64,000 bases of DNA from Undaria pinnatifida (Eukaryota; Sar; Phaeophyceae; Laminariales; Alariaceae): assembly GCA_012845835.1 (NCBI GenBank), contig JABAKD010000012.1, positions 2,008,620 through 2,072,619 of the forward strand. The letters are read 5' to 3'. Every line of letters starts with the position of its first letter. The first letter of the stretch is position 1. This document shows positions 31,965 to 42,965 of the stretch, piece after piece. Below the pieces are notes generated by a model. The model made no database searches. It was not told where the DNA came from and saw nothing but the letters and a program-made list of their open reading frames with translations. The translations under genes and the position numbers were made by a program.

Positions 31965-34914
31965 CTGCGCAGTGGTGGTCGCATACATATAAAGGCGAGT
32001 ACGGCTATGAGGCCACCTAAAATGGCTGGACACGACTGGGAGCTCATATACGGCGAGTTCCCCATGAGATAGGAACCGCACCTGTGCAGCGTAAGCCGCC
32101 CAATATAGGTGCTAGAACCCATGCCTCGTATACATGGCGGGTGATCGACTCATTCAGAGGACTTCGACGCACAACACAAAAGCCAGGCAACCCCCACGCT
32201 ATTGCTTTTGCATGCTCAGCATTCAGCCGATGATCGAGGTTTTGAAGACTCTCATGATGAGTGCCCAAGAGATATCGACCGGACAGGCATGTTGGGAACT
32301 CTGCCAAAACCACGTGCTTACTCAATACGGCCAAGAGAACGAATTATAACTAATACACCAATATCACGCGTCTCTGCTGTGCTGTATCACCCGCACCGCA
32401 TATTGCATATTGCACGCTGTCAAACTGCGCCGTTCGAACGCTCGCTTTGGCGCTGTGCTAACCTTGGAAGCACTGTTGACAACTAGTACGACTGAACCTG
32501 ACGTGAATGATAGGTGCCTAGCCTTTAGAGTACCAATACCCAGAAGGCGGATGAACGTGACTACATTGACAAAGAAGACAGGCAAATTGGCTGTGGGTGT
32601 GATGTTTTTGGAACTGTTACACAAAACATACTACACCGGTGGCGCTTCACTTCGTGAGATAGCCACTACGAGGCACTCTAGAACGCCACCACCGCTACGT
32701 CGCGCTGGTGTGATCTGCCTTAAACTGCACGAAAGAACTGTGAACGAACACGTTCGACAGCACGGGCGCTAGGCAGGGAAGCATGGCGTCGTTACCACGG
32801 CAGCATACCAATGCTGCGATAACACGTCGACATGTCAGTGCGGAGGGAACAGACGCCCTGGTGTGCACTTACCGATACGAAGCCGGCAGAAGAAGCAACA
32901 GCTGCTCGAATGGTCCGGTATCGATGCACCCGTTGCATGGTTGCATGTGAGAGCAGGCGTTGAGCAGAAGGGTCACTGTAAGAACACCACCGACGACATA
33001 TGTGCGACATCGCAATCGCACAGGACTACCAGTACCTGGTACCTGGTATTGGTTACCATGTGGCGCACGAGGGAAACACGTCACGCATTGTATTGCACAA
33101 ACAATATTGGACGTGCCATGTTTTCTCATGGCCGCGGTTTGATGTTGGTTGATGAGCTTGCGCAAGTCCAACATTCATGCGGTGGATTGAATGAACCAAC
33201 TCACGAATCAACAGGTCCAGCCGCCCACCACCACGCTGTCCGCGCGACTCCGCTGCCGCCACCGCTGTCCTTGGGGCCCTTGAAGTGGTCTTCCGCAGCA
33301 GCCGGCTGGCCCTTCATGCTACTGTTGCTCCTTGCGACAGGTGCGTAAGACGTCGTCATAATTGGCGAGTAGTATCCCAGCTCTCACTAAATCTAGGCTG
33401 TATCCGTCGAAGCGATTGGTTTGCCGACGGAACCTAGCGCTCACTTTGGTCGTTTCGAAATAATCCCTGACGAGGCCAAGGCACCCCTGCAAAGAACGAA
33501 CACGACGCACCACAATCCCATACATCAGAGTGAGAAAAGCCCGGAGGACTGCTGCAACAGCGTTGACTGGACGAATTAAGAAAAAATATCGATTTGGTCG
33601 ATATTTTCAACTGACCAACGCTGTCTACGAAAAACAAAATTCGGCCCATCTTTTTTTGTAATTTTTTGGACACCCCTGCCTGAGTGAAGAGGAATACCAG
33701 GTACAACTCGGGTACAATCGGTTAGAGTGACACGATGCCCCTCCCCTGCCTGGGTCTCGGCAAGGTGTCATGCGAAGATCATCGCGTCCGTCCATGACTG
33801 GCGCGAAATGTGCATAGGATTCGGGGAAACGCGGAGAATAGGACATGTGCCGTTTCACCGGGCGAGTTGAGCACCCCACAAATGCTACCAGATATAATAC
33901 AAGGCAGAAAAAAAACAGGCATGGCCTTAGCTGCTTCTGTGTGATGTTACGCGAATCAAAGAGAACACAACTGTGCGCTCAATACGCTACTTTGTGTTCG
34001 GGTGAAATTTAGCCCCAGTGAGCGCCATACCGTGCGTCGGCCATTCCCTAATGTTCTCGATACTTCTATTTAAACATATTACGAGCGTGACGCCTTATGT
34101 ATATACGGGCTTGCTGGTATCATAGTAGTATGCCGCAAGGTCCCCTACATACCGACCACACCTAACAAACGCGGTCCATGATGAGGGACCTAGACCATTT
34201 AAAGTGGAACATTCAGTTTTGACCTGACGCTAATAACAGTGCCTTTCAAACAAGCGATGCCACAGCGCGCGGAACAAGTTACAAGAGGATGCGGGGCTGA
34301 GATGGGTTTTGGTTTTTAATTTTTTAATTATCCTCCGGCGAATGGGGAAAACTAAAGCTTTAAAGCTCACCACGCACTTCCACGTATTTTCATACACATC
34401 GTATGTCCATTTGAGCTCAATTGTATTCGCAATCCAGCTGGTTTTCTGACGTGTCCTTCGGTCCCCGATAGCGATAGCGCCAGCTGTCCCTACCGGCGGT
34501 CCCCGTTACTACTCCAGCAGCGCAAGCTACCGTTGTGTACGGATACGTGAGTATGTCGACCCGACCTGAATCCTGAGGATCAGGTGCGGTGGAGATAAGG
34601 TACGGCACCATTCCGGGTAGTGTGGGACATGCGCAAGCTCACCCACTAACAAAACCCCCGGCCATCAGAAAACAGCGTTCATTCATCACGCCGGACTTGG
34701 TACAGTATTGTCCACCCTACCTACCGTACTACCCATTCGGGCGCTGATCCTCGCGGGGCCGTGGTCTCCACTTGATTCAATAAGAGACGTTTAATACGGG
34801 TGACTGTCAGGCAGCCCATTCAGCAGCATCAGCGTTGGGTACAGCGCTAAATTTGACATTGGGGGCGCACGTACGAAGAACCTACATTTTTCAAGACTCA
34901 TGACAGTGGGAAAT
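31965..34914. other. Unassigned stretch, possibly intronic on the minus strand
   Basis: Many short frames on both strands. None has a recognisable domain, and no tandem repeat is visible. Hydrophobic minus-strand segments (e.g. YVVGGVLTVTLLLNACSH near 32960-33010) might be further exons of a membrane protein gene, but splice borders are not convincing. Confidence 0.25.
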
Positions 34915-35275
34915 TATGGAGACGGGACGGGACGGGACGAGACACGGGAGAGCTTTAACCCGCTTGGCGGGAAAAACAAAGATCATGGGACTTGAAGGCA
35001 AAAATGAGGACAACCACTATTAACGGAGCGGAAAGGGACGTGACTATGGGTGTGAAATTCTGGACGGGGCGGTAGCGTACTATTGCTTCAAATGTTTCGC
35101 GACAGCACGGGACGGTAAAAACGTTTTCACGACAGAACGGGACGGTACATGTCATTTTTGGCGGCGGGACGTGACGGGTTTGTTTTTTTCGCGACATGAC
35201 GGGACGGTACATACAAGGTATCATTTTTCGCGGCGGGACGGGACGGTGGTTTTGTTTTTTTTTACGGCGGGATTT
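34915..35275 (+). repeat. GACGGG-type minisatellite, block 1
   Basis: Opens with GACGGGACGGGACGGGACGA (34921-34940) and continues as 4-5 diverged ~45 bp units of the form TTTTTCGCG.C..GACGGGACGGTACAT (35085-35270). The same motif recurs in blocks at 35880-36005, 37010-37230 and 38590-38820 (both strands). Not coding. Confidence 0.75.
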
Positions 35276-35850
35276 CTGTGAGTTCTGTACAACCCTACCT
35301 GTACCCGGAACGCCTCTGAGTACTGTACGACATTCATACACGTACCCGAACTGCCTATTTTGCTTCTGTCTGTAGGGTACACACAAAACCATAACCGGGG
35401 TATTTACCCCGGGTATTACCCTACAACCAACTTCTGTAACTTCTGTAGGACACTCGTACCCGTACCCGGAACCTCTGGAAGTTATGTACGCCGGTGCCAC
35501 AAAGACCCGGGGTACGGGTACAGCATGTTTATACCTGCCCGGAACTTCTGGAAGTTATGTACGCCCGTGCCACAATACCCGGAAATTTTGGAAGTTTTGT
35601 AAGACTTTCATACCCGTACCCGGAACTTCTGGATGTTCTGTACGACTTTCATACCCGTACCCGGAACTTCTGTGAGTTCTGTAAGACCCGTGTCACAATA
35701 CCCGGGGTACGGGTACGTCATGTTTTGTACCCCTGTATGCCTGTGTCACAATACCCGGAACTTCTGGCAGTTATGTAACACTTCCATACACGTACCCGAA
35801 GCTTCTGGAAGTTCTGTAACACCCCCATACCCTTACCCGGAATCCACTAA
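35276..35850 (+). repeat. ~43-50 bp minisatellite (ACCCGGAACTTCTGGAAGTT)
   Basis: About eleven diverged units built on CATACCCGTACCCGGAACTT, CTGGAAGTTCTGTA.GAC. Some units carry an extra 'GTGCCACAATACCCGG' or 'CGGGGTACGGGTA'. Overlapping frames on the plus strand give Tyr/Pro-rich peptides that shift frame from unit to unit, so coding is unlikely. Confidence 0.85.
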
Positions 35851-35879
35851 CCATACAGAACTTACACGTGGTATTTTGT

Positions 35880-36005
35880 TTTCACGACGGGACTGGACTG
35901 TGACTATTGTTTTTCGACGGGATGGAAGGGTATCACGACGGGACGAGACGGTGTGTCACGACGGGACGAGACGGTGTGTCACGACGGGACGGGCCGGAAG
36001 GAGAC
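35880..36005 (+). repeat. GACGGG-type minisatellite, block 2
   Basis: Units of ~22 bp: CACGACGGGACGAGACGGTG repeated at 35934, 35957 and 35980 with small changes. Confidence 0.8.
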
Positions 36006-36060
36006 AGCAAGGTGGAACGGTTATTGAGCAGACGACTTGTTCTGGAACATCTCTTTCCTG

Positions 36061-36560
36061 TTACAGTGTCAGGAAGATTGTACGTGAATAGCTTGCCGCA
36101 CTGTTGCATGCGCTCGTCACGATCAGTCTTGAGGCAGCCAACTTTGTGGCTCCCGCGCTCGTCGGGTTTTTCTCGATCTCGGCGTCGACTCTGTGAAGGA
36201 TTGCTACACGGGCGGTGTCGTTTGGAGTATTCCCGACCCCTTCCCCAAGAACCGTTGCCGTTCCAGCTGGTCCCTTTTGTGGTGGCCGTGCTTGCCGTGT
36301 GGTGCTGGTGGTTGGTTGTACTGATGGCTGTGCTTCTTGTGCTGCGTGGCAGAGGTGGCCAGGTTGCATTGTTGGCGGTCGTGCTAGTGCTGATTGGTCT
36401 ACCACGCTTGCTTGCCAGGGATGCATCCGTGATGCGTGCAGGTGCGGTGCTGCATGTGGCAGCGCCGGCGGTGTTGAGGTGTGGGATGTGGTCTGTGTGT
36501 CTGATGTCTTGTCAGGTCGACTCTGCTGTACCTTGTCCCCGGCGTTTCGTAGATTGTGTT
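36061..36560 (-). other. Open frame of unknown nature
   Basis: The minus strand is open from ~36560 to a stop at 36061. The first two thirds are Ala/Pro/Thr/His-rich low complexity. The last part reads VAILHRVDAEIEKNPTSAGA, then TKLAASRLIVTSACNSAASY. The plus strand over the same region is also open with a hydrophobic repeat (VVAVLAVWCWWLVVLMAVLL). Composition alone can produce both. No family is recognised; a decayed gag-like or host exon is possible. Confidence 0.25.
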
Positions 36561-36769
36561 TAGTGTGTATATGCTCCTTAAAGGCACACTACACACCCGG
36601 TAGCGCGCGAGATCGAAGTGTACCACGACAAACTTGCAAATATGAGCTTCATGCTGTTTTTGGATTTTCCATTTTCGTTGTCAAATTTCGTATTGCAGTT
36701 ATACCAAAAACGAAGTACGGCAAACCATGGTCTAATCGATCAACTAGTTACTAACACTGAAAATATATA

Positions 36770-36902
36770 TTATAAAAAATGAAAATACACTCCAGATGTG
36801 AGATCGAAGATTTCGCCAAAACTCATCTTTGCAAGCTGTGTGTGATACTCCGATCGCGCGTATTACGAGTTGTGCGTCCTCATCAAGGATGTAGGTCGGC
36901 GA
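36770..36902 (-). mobile_element. Type 1 repeat, short copy
   Basis: Same far-end truncation point (GGCGACTCC) as the 43.5 kb copy. The minus-strand start peptide is MSFGEIFDLTSGV. Embedded in AT-rich DNA (TATATATTATAAAAAATG). Confidence 0.75.
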
Positions 36903-37009
36903 CTCCCGTTTTATATGTAAATAAATAAAAGTAGCAGTCTTTTTCGATTACAATCGTAACTATATTGCGGGAAGAAACGACAGCAGCCATCAGACGGATG
37001 AGTGATCGT

Positions 37010-37230
37010 CACAGCATTTTGACGTACCGTGACCCCAAGGTCACACGGCGGGACCGGACGGTAAGGCCAGTTTAATTCTGGGAGGCGGGGCGGTGAAAGC
37101 AGTTTTAGACGGTGAGATGAGAGGGAAATAAACGAAAAATCGCGGTGGAACGGGACGGATATACCATTTTTCATGACGGGACGGGACGGTAAGGCAATAT
37201 TTCATGACGTAACGGGACGGCTATTCATTT
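37010..37230 (+). repeat. GACGGG-type minisatellite, block 3
   Basis: Four diverged units: 'ACGGCGGGACCGGACGGTAA', 'GGCGGGGCGGTG', 'TTTTTCATGACGGGACGGGA', 'TTTCATGACGTAACGGGACG'. Confidence 0.7.
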
Positions 37231-38580
37231 TTTAATGACAATTTGATGGCGAGAAGGTAGAAGACGGCACGACGGGTCAAACTTCTGTCGGAACGAAAAA
37301 ATGTCGGACCACGCCCTCGTCTTTCGAGAACTTAGGCCGGGGTGTAAAGAAAATACAAAATTGAAAAAAATGTCATTTTCTCGGTTCGTGCGTATAAATA
37401 AATCTTGACGCTCCGATTTGTTTTTGATTTTGGCTATATGTCTAGTCGTGTGGCGTATGAGATTGATAAAAAATTTTGGCTACTTTTTTTATAAATCAAA
37501 CTTTTACCCATCGGTTGTACTCACAGCTGACGTTTTTTATTTTCTTTTCTGGAAACAAACTTTCCATGATTATATGGTTTTAAAAAGCGGGGGGGAGGGT
37601 AGTATATAGAACATCCAGAGCAACCTCCTCTTTGTTGTTTGTTGCATGCAAAGTGGCATAACAGGTACAAGGCCCAATAATGCCATCAGTTGCATCCATG
37701 ATGTATTAGATACATTGCTAATTACAGCAGTAGTCTAATGGTGCAGCCATCTGCTCAAAGCTGGATAGCACATTACGTCTTCTGGAAGTATTTCACCTAC
37801 GAACACGCGGAAACAAGATAGATGGCATCATGCCTGTTGTCGCATCGCTGCAGTAAGCAGTCCCCAAGGTTCCTTCCAGTACCGTTGTTTGGTAAACAGT
37901 GCACCTGTACCTGGTATCTGCTCCACTACCAGTATTCGACAAACAGCAGTCTACTTCCTATCATGTGTGTTCTACGTACGTGTACGCATATCATAGCGTA
38001 AGAGTTGATCATGAAAGCACCCTCATAGTCTGGTGGACACAACTAGCCGTTTAGGAATATCCAGCGTTATTGTAGCTGAGGTCAGCACGTTAGACAGAAC
38101 AACGCGGGTCATGTCGTGTCGTGTTTTTTTTTTTTCTTTTATCAACACACGAGCGCATTGCGCGCCCCACCACGATGAGGCCACCTCTCTACTCCTCTAC
38201 TCCTCTACTCCTCCCCCTCTTCCGCCTCCCGTGAGATAAATCTGTTGGACAAAACGACTCAATCTCTGGCCATGGAGTCGCCAACAACATCTTGTCCCTT
38301 CTTATGAAGCTTGAGCTTGTCACATCGTGTGCAAGTTCACCAGCCACGGGTAATGCTTCTCGATAACAATTAGACTGTATGTTCGGCCGTGGGCAGTCCA
38401 CTCTGCGAGCGTATACATCAGCCACGAGCTGGTACACACGTCAGCGCCATACCCAATACGATGGCCGTGTCTATGGTGGAAGAGGGAGTGGTCTGTTTGA
38501 AAATGGACTAGAAAGACCGGCCCCGGAAATGACACACGGGATGACGGTAGAAACTGTGTGCAAACGACGAGAGGGGATGG
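37231..38580. other. Non-coding stretch, no gene recognised
   Basis: AT-rich around 37340-37560; a CTCCTCTACTCCTCTACTCC-type short tandem run at ~38190-38215. No gene supported. Confidence 0.35.
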
Positions 38581-38825
38581 AAACGACTGGCAAGGAAACG
38601 GGACGGGGAAAGGTCGGCAAGGGAACAGGCAGCGGGACGGTCAACACTCGGGACGAGAACAAGACACCTTATGGCGGGATGGTAGACGGTGGGAACAGAA
38701 ACCAAGGACTGGAATGGTCCGGAAATCGCGGTCAGGCATGAAATGTGACACGGTTTCCTGTTCCCATCCCGCCCCGTTCCCATCCCGTCCCGTTCCCGTC
38801 CCGACCACATTTTCCCGTGTCGACC
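38581..38825. repeat. GACGGG/CCCGTC blocks facing each other
   Basis: GGGACGG-type runs (38585-38665) on the plus strand are followed by CCCATCCCG/CCCGTCCCG runs (38760-38810), so the two halves are roughly inverted copies and could pair into a long imperfect hairpin. Confidence 0.6.
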
Positions 38826-39077
38826 TTTCACGCGCATGCGCCTGAATTATTTCATGTATTGGCCGATTTATATAATAACCGAAGTAATAAATGCATTTAT
38901 TTCACTACATTCCGATTAACTTCCCTATGCAACAACGCCTCCCTATATATTACAACATGAACAGTTGCCACATCCCCCCTACCTTCTCACGAACACGAGC
39001 TGGTCAGTGACGGGAACATTCCACCTTCGGGCCACAATAACAGATCAATCAACACCCCGAATTAGTCGACGCTGAGG

Positions 39078-39340
39078 ACTAATTCTACGACAGTGCCCCC
39101 CCCACAACAACAGCGATTTTCTTGAACGAACGGTTCATCATTTCATGGTTGCTCGACACGAGAAAGGATGCTATTAAAAATAAGGTATCCATATATTTTC
39201 TCGTGTGCAAACAATTATCTAACGATGACGTCGGGGTGTCAAGGGGCACCGTACTTCGTAAAATACTACCTGGAGCTGGTTTGAAAACCGACGATTTTGT
39301 TCAAGAAGGGTTGGGGGGGCTGCCTGCCGTAGAACGAGTC
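39078..39340 (+). mobile_element. MITE copy C
   Basis: Ends GACTAATTCTACGACAG and (reverse complement) GACTCGTTCTACGG, each followed by a C run. The interior matches copy B (TGCTCGACACGAGA, 'AACGATGACGTCG.GG', 'ACCG.CGATTT'). No clear target duplication, so the outer borders are approximate. Confidence 0.75.
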
Positions 39341-40195
39341 GAAGGACACATCTACGTGACCGCATCAACAACGGGAACGCACGGGCGAATGAAGCTCGTT
39401 TTCTCGTGCGAGTCGTACGTGGTTGGCGAGGTCTGTTTTTTGTTCATATTACTTGTCGATTGAGGAGACGTTGTTGCGAGCAAGCAAGCATGGATTGCGT
39501 GGGTATTTTACCTGTATATATTTGAAAAATGAAAACATACACTTGAGCTGTGTGTGTGAGATCGACCAAAGAGGATTTTGATCAAAACTCAGCTTTGAAA
39601 GCTGAAAATAAAACCAAAACCCGTGCTGGTATTATTTTGTATTTTTTATTTAGGCCATGACGCGGGCAATACATAAGAGTCATTCAGCACTAAACGATAC
39701 GATCGCATAAACTAGAGGAACACGTGCGTGACACGTGGTTTGTTCTTCGAGCCGCGAGGGGATGCCATAACGAACGCCCACCACAAAATACGTGAACAAC
39801 GTATGGGGCGTTTTTTGGAGGCCTACTGGAAGTAGTTCCTCACCATTTACTCTGCACGGGAATCATCTTCGCAACTTGGTTCTGATATTAAAAAAATGGG
39901 GGGAGAAGTATTACTATAGCACATTAATAGTTGGAAAGCGACATCTGGCACGGTCGTGTGCTTCAACGTGTTATACCCGCACGAACCTTGACCCTGCGAA
40001 GAAAACAGTGAGTCGTTAGGGAGCAATAGCCTCTGCGCGATGTTTTCACCCTCCACAAATTAGACCATATACCACGTATAGCGATGAAGTACCAAATATA
40101 CTTCGATGTTTGTTCGTGGTTGTCCGCACATTCTTTTCACAGTTTTTCCAAAACGCGCGGCTATGACCGCGCTCGGGTCGGAGCCTTCGCCTGGG
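39341..40195. other. Non-coding stretch with a decayed type 1 end
   Basis: ~39540-39605 resembles the end of a type 1 repeat (GAGCTGTGTGTGTGAGATCG, AAAACTCAGCTTTGAAAGCT) but its ATG has changed. Otherwise no gene. Confidence 0.4.
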
Positions 40196-40306
40196 TTAAG
40201 GTTGGGGTTGGGGTTAGGGCTAGGGTTAGGGTTGGGGTTGGGGTTGGGGTTAGGGTTGGGGTTGGGGTTAGGGTTCGGGTTACGGTTGGGGTTGGGTCGA
40301 CGCCCT
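40196..40306 (+). repeat. Interstitial telomere-like repeat
   Basis: About 18 hexamers alternating GGGTTA and GGGTTG with one-base variants (GGGCTA, GGGTTC, GGGTTAC). It could be a decayed TTAGGG-type telomere array now internal to a chromosome, a fusion or repair scar, or a simple G/T satellite. Frames through it are artefacts. Confidence 0.75.
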
Positions 40307-40619
40307 CTCGCGATTTGACAAAAAAAAATCACAAAAACAAAGAAAAAGCCTAAAAAATTCTCATGAAATAAAATACATTTGGTACTTTATCTGGTACGAA
40401 TTGTGGGTCAAACCTAGTGAGGAGGCCTCTTAGGGAGGGTCGAAGTCGCCGAAAAGCCCAGAAAAAAAATGGTAAACAGCATCGTCATCAGATGATCTGG
40501 AGAGGGATAAAGAAAAAAAAAGACCAGTTCTGAATTGCTGCATGCAGTCGTTTCGCATTGTCATGACTCATGACTCCTAGCCCCGCAAAATACGTTTTCC
40601 ATATACCAAAAATCAACGC

Positions 40620-41032
40620 TGTTGTTAATGTTGTTCTCACATTAACTCGCATAATCAAGTCCGTGGTCACAGGACAGGCTCCAGTCACTCTGTCTGGAGC
40701 TGAGGAATACCCCAGCGAAACAACACAAACAAACCCAAGGTGGTACACGCATATATCACAGCTGACGCAATTCAAGCCTCCACCAGAAACATATAAAAGT
40801 GAAACCGGGGGTCAGTTTACGATGCGCCAGGTCTATACCGGTGCATACGTCTCACTGCTGGCGTCTGGAAAAAGCGATTATACCGTTTGCCACCCAAGAA
40901 AGACTACGTATATATTGCACGTAGTACCAATCACTACGCATACGCACGACAGACGCAAGTCAATTGGAACAAAAGAAACAAAGAAAAGAAAAGAAGATAA
41001 AGGAAAGAAAAGAAAAGAAAAGACAATGTGCA
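40620..41032 (-). mobile_element. (AAC)n retroposon, minus-strand copy
   Basis: Reverse-complement homologue of 10240-10657 along its length, from the A/G-rich tract (40975-41030, the complement of the pyrimidine-rich start) to the 3' end at ~40620 (GTTGTTCTCACATTAACTCG on the plus strand). The (AAC)n tail is decayed. Confidence 0.75.
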
Positions 41033-41291
41033 CAAGTGGGACGCCGAAATTGTGGGAATTTCAAAGTTTTCGCTGGAACCAGCTCGAATGCCTAGCACGC
41101 CAAAACCAGCTTCACTGATGTTTTCAATTTGTTGACGACACCACGTCGATATCTCAAGTTTCAATCACCCCCCCCCCTTTCCCCGTCGCTTCGCCATCAC
41201 CTACAAGCATTACGCGTGGAGTAAGCTCCTATGCATTTGTGCGACCTGTCCCCTCCATACCGGCCCCCTCACCTCATCAGTCATACGACTA

Positions 41292-41850
41292 CTAAGCAAC
41301 TACAGGATACACTTGATAAACTGGTGCATTTCACAGCCGGCAGATTTTGTCCCCCTCAAAAGCGTTTTTTGTAGTTTCCGCGCACGGTTGATTAACATTA
41401 TCCCGTTGAACCTGGTACAAGCTACACTGTAGTTCTAAGGGGAGTCGCCGACCTGAAGTCGGTTTCTCCAGGCGCGAGTAGTGAGACGTATGCACCAGTA
41501 TAGACCTGGCGCATCTTAGACTGACGCCCGATTTCACTTTTATACGTTTCTGGTGGAGGCACGAATTGCGTCAGCTGTGATATACCGGTATGCGTGTATC
41601 ACCTCTGGTTTGTTTGTGTGTTTCCCTGGGGTATTCCTCAGCTCCAGAGTGACTGGAGGCTGTCCTGTGACCACGGACTTGATTATGCGAGTTAATGTGA
41701 GAACAACAACAACAGCATCCTTAATGAGGACACACGCACATAGTAATACTACGCACGGCCGTATTCTGATATCACACAGCTTGCAAAGATGAGTTTCGAC
41801 GACAAAAAAAACTCATCTTCGATCTCACAGCTGGATGGAGTGTATTGTTA
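41292..41850 (+). mobile_element. Type 1 repeat interrupted by an (AAC)n retroposon
   Basis: The repeat, here in the opposite orientation to most copies, runs 41292-41452, is interrupted by the retroposon at 41455-41714, and resumes at ~41717 (CATCCTTAATGAGGACACAC) to 41850. The uninterrupted copy at 58155-58405 shows the empty site (GGCCTACATCCTTAATGAGG). Its start peptide region carries an A-run and is frameshifted. Confidence 0.8.
41455..41714 (+). mobile_element. 5'-truncated (AAC)n retroposon nested in a type 1 repeat
   Basis: Starts at GGTTTCTCCAGGCGCGAGTA, matching the 10.4 kb copy from the same point, and ends GTGAGAACAACAACAACAG. It is 5'-truncated with an (AAC)n tail and sits at a site known to be empty in another copy of the host repeat, so it is a true insertion. 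Confidence 0.85.
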
Positions 41851-41867
41851 ACTTTTATAATACATTA

Positions 41868-42165
41868 TTAAAAAAAAAATTACACTCCACCCCTGTGAGG
41901 TCGACGATTTTGACGAAACTCATCTTTGAAAGCTGTGTGTGGTACTCCGATCGCGTGTATTACTGGGTGCTTCTTCATCAAGGATATAGGTCGGCGACTC
42001 CCCTTGCAACTACAGTGTAGCTATCAGGGTCAACGGGGTGATGTTAGTCAGTCTGTGGGCGGAAACTATAAAACCCGTTTTTGAGGGGGACAAAATCTGA
42101 CAGCTGTGGAAGGAAATGAATCAGTTTATCAAGTGTATGCTGTAAGTCGTACAACCAGTGAGGAG
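41868..42165 (-). mobile_element. Type 1 repeat, long copy, head-to-head with the previous one
   Basis: Begins ~20 bp after the end of the inverted copy at 41850, separated by AT-rich DNA, so the two form an inverted pair (GGAGTGTATT ... ATTACACTCC). The start peptide is degraded (MSFVKIVDLT). Confidence 0.75.
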
Positions 42166-42660
42166 AGGGCGGAGCGTTCGAAGGGTTGGGGGGGGTAGTT
42201 CGGGGGAGGGCGGGGCGGGGGGAGGGAGAAAGGGATTTCCAACCGCTTTAGGTCGAATAGATGTAGGGAACTGCTATACACGTGGTGCTATGTCTAGGCG
42301 ATGGTTCGAATGGTGGGGAAGGAGGGGGCGTTTAGGGGGGGGGGGGGGGGGGGATGAGTTGGAGCTACGGCATGGACGGCTAGAAATTTGATGAGGTGAT
42401 ATCAACTGCCTGGTAGTGTATTACTCTGGCATATTTTGATTTCAAATGGGGTGTTTGAACAAGAGGGAGCGGGGGGGGGAGGGGGGGGGGGGAGGGGGGG
42501 TTAATTGGAGTTAGGGCATGGATGGCTAAAAATATAATGAGGTCATATCAGCTGCCTGGTAGGGTTTCTTACTCTGGCAGAAATTGATTTTGGGTCGGGC
42601 GTTTGAACAAGAAGGATCGGGGGCGGGGGAAGGGGGGGCCGTCGGGAGAACTCAATGTGT
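42166..42660 (+). repeat. G-rich blocks next to a type 1 copy
   Basis: Diverged blocks like those at 30.6-31.2 kb: GTGGTGCTATGTCTAGGCGA (~42281), TGATATCAACTGCCTGGTAG, TTACTCTGGCA, G-runs up to ~18 (42338-42353, 42470-42500). A third block follows at ~42505-42640. Confidence 0.65.
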
Positions 42661-42965
42661 GCGCGGAAACTAAACATGCTTCAAGGGGACAAATCTGACG
42701 GTTGTAGAAGAAATGCATCAGTTTATATATTATGCCAGATATATTATGTATGAATTGTACCAGGTATAGGCCTAATATCGATCACGTTAACATCGGGAAG
42801 CGTTCATTGCCGAACTGCTCCGTCGTTGCCCCGCTCTGCGTGTTTTTGGCACCACCTCACCATTATATTGTTGAAATATATGTATTATTCGAGTATGTAT
42901 GTTGTATCATGCCCTGTGGTGTTGGGCTGATGAGGCGTTGTTCCTGTTTCTGTCATTTGCTACCG

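Noticed and set aside
35360-36091. Overlapping Tyr/Pro/Arg-rich frames of 80-152 codons
   Set aside because: Minisatellite translations that shift frame from unit to unit.
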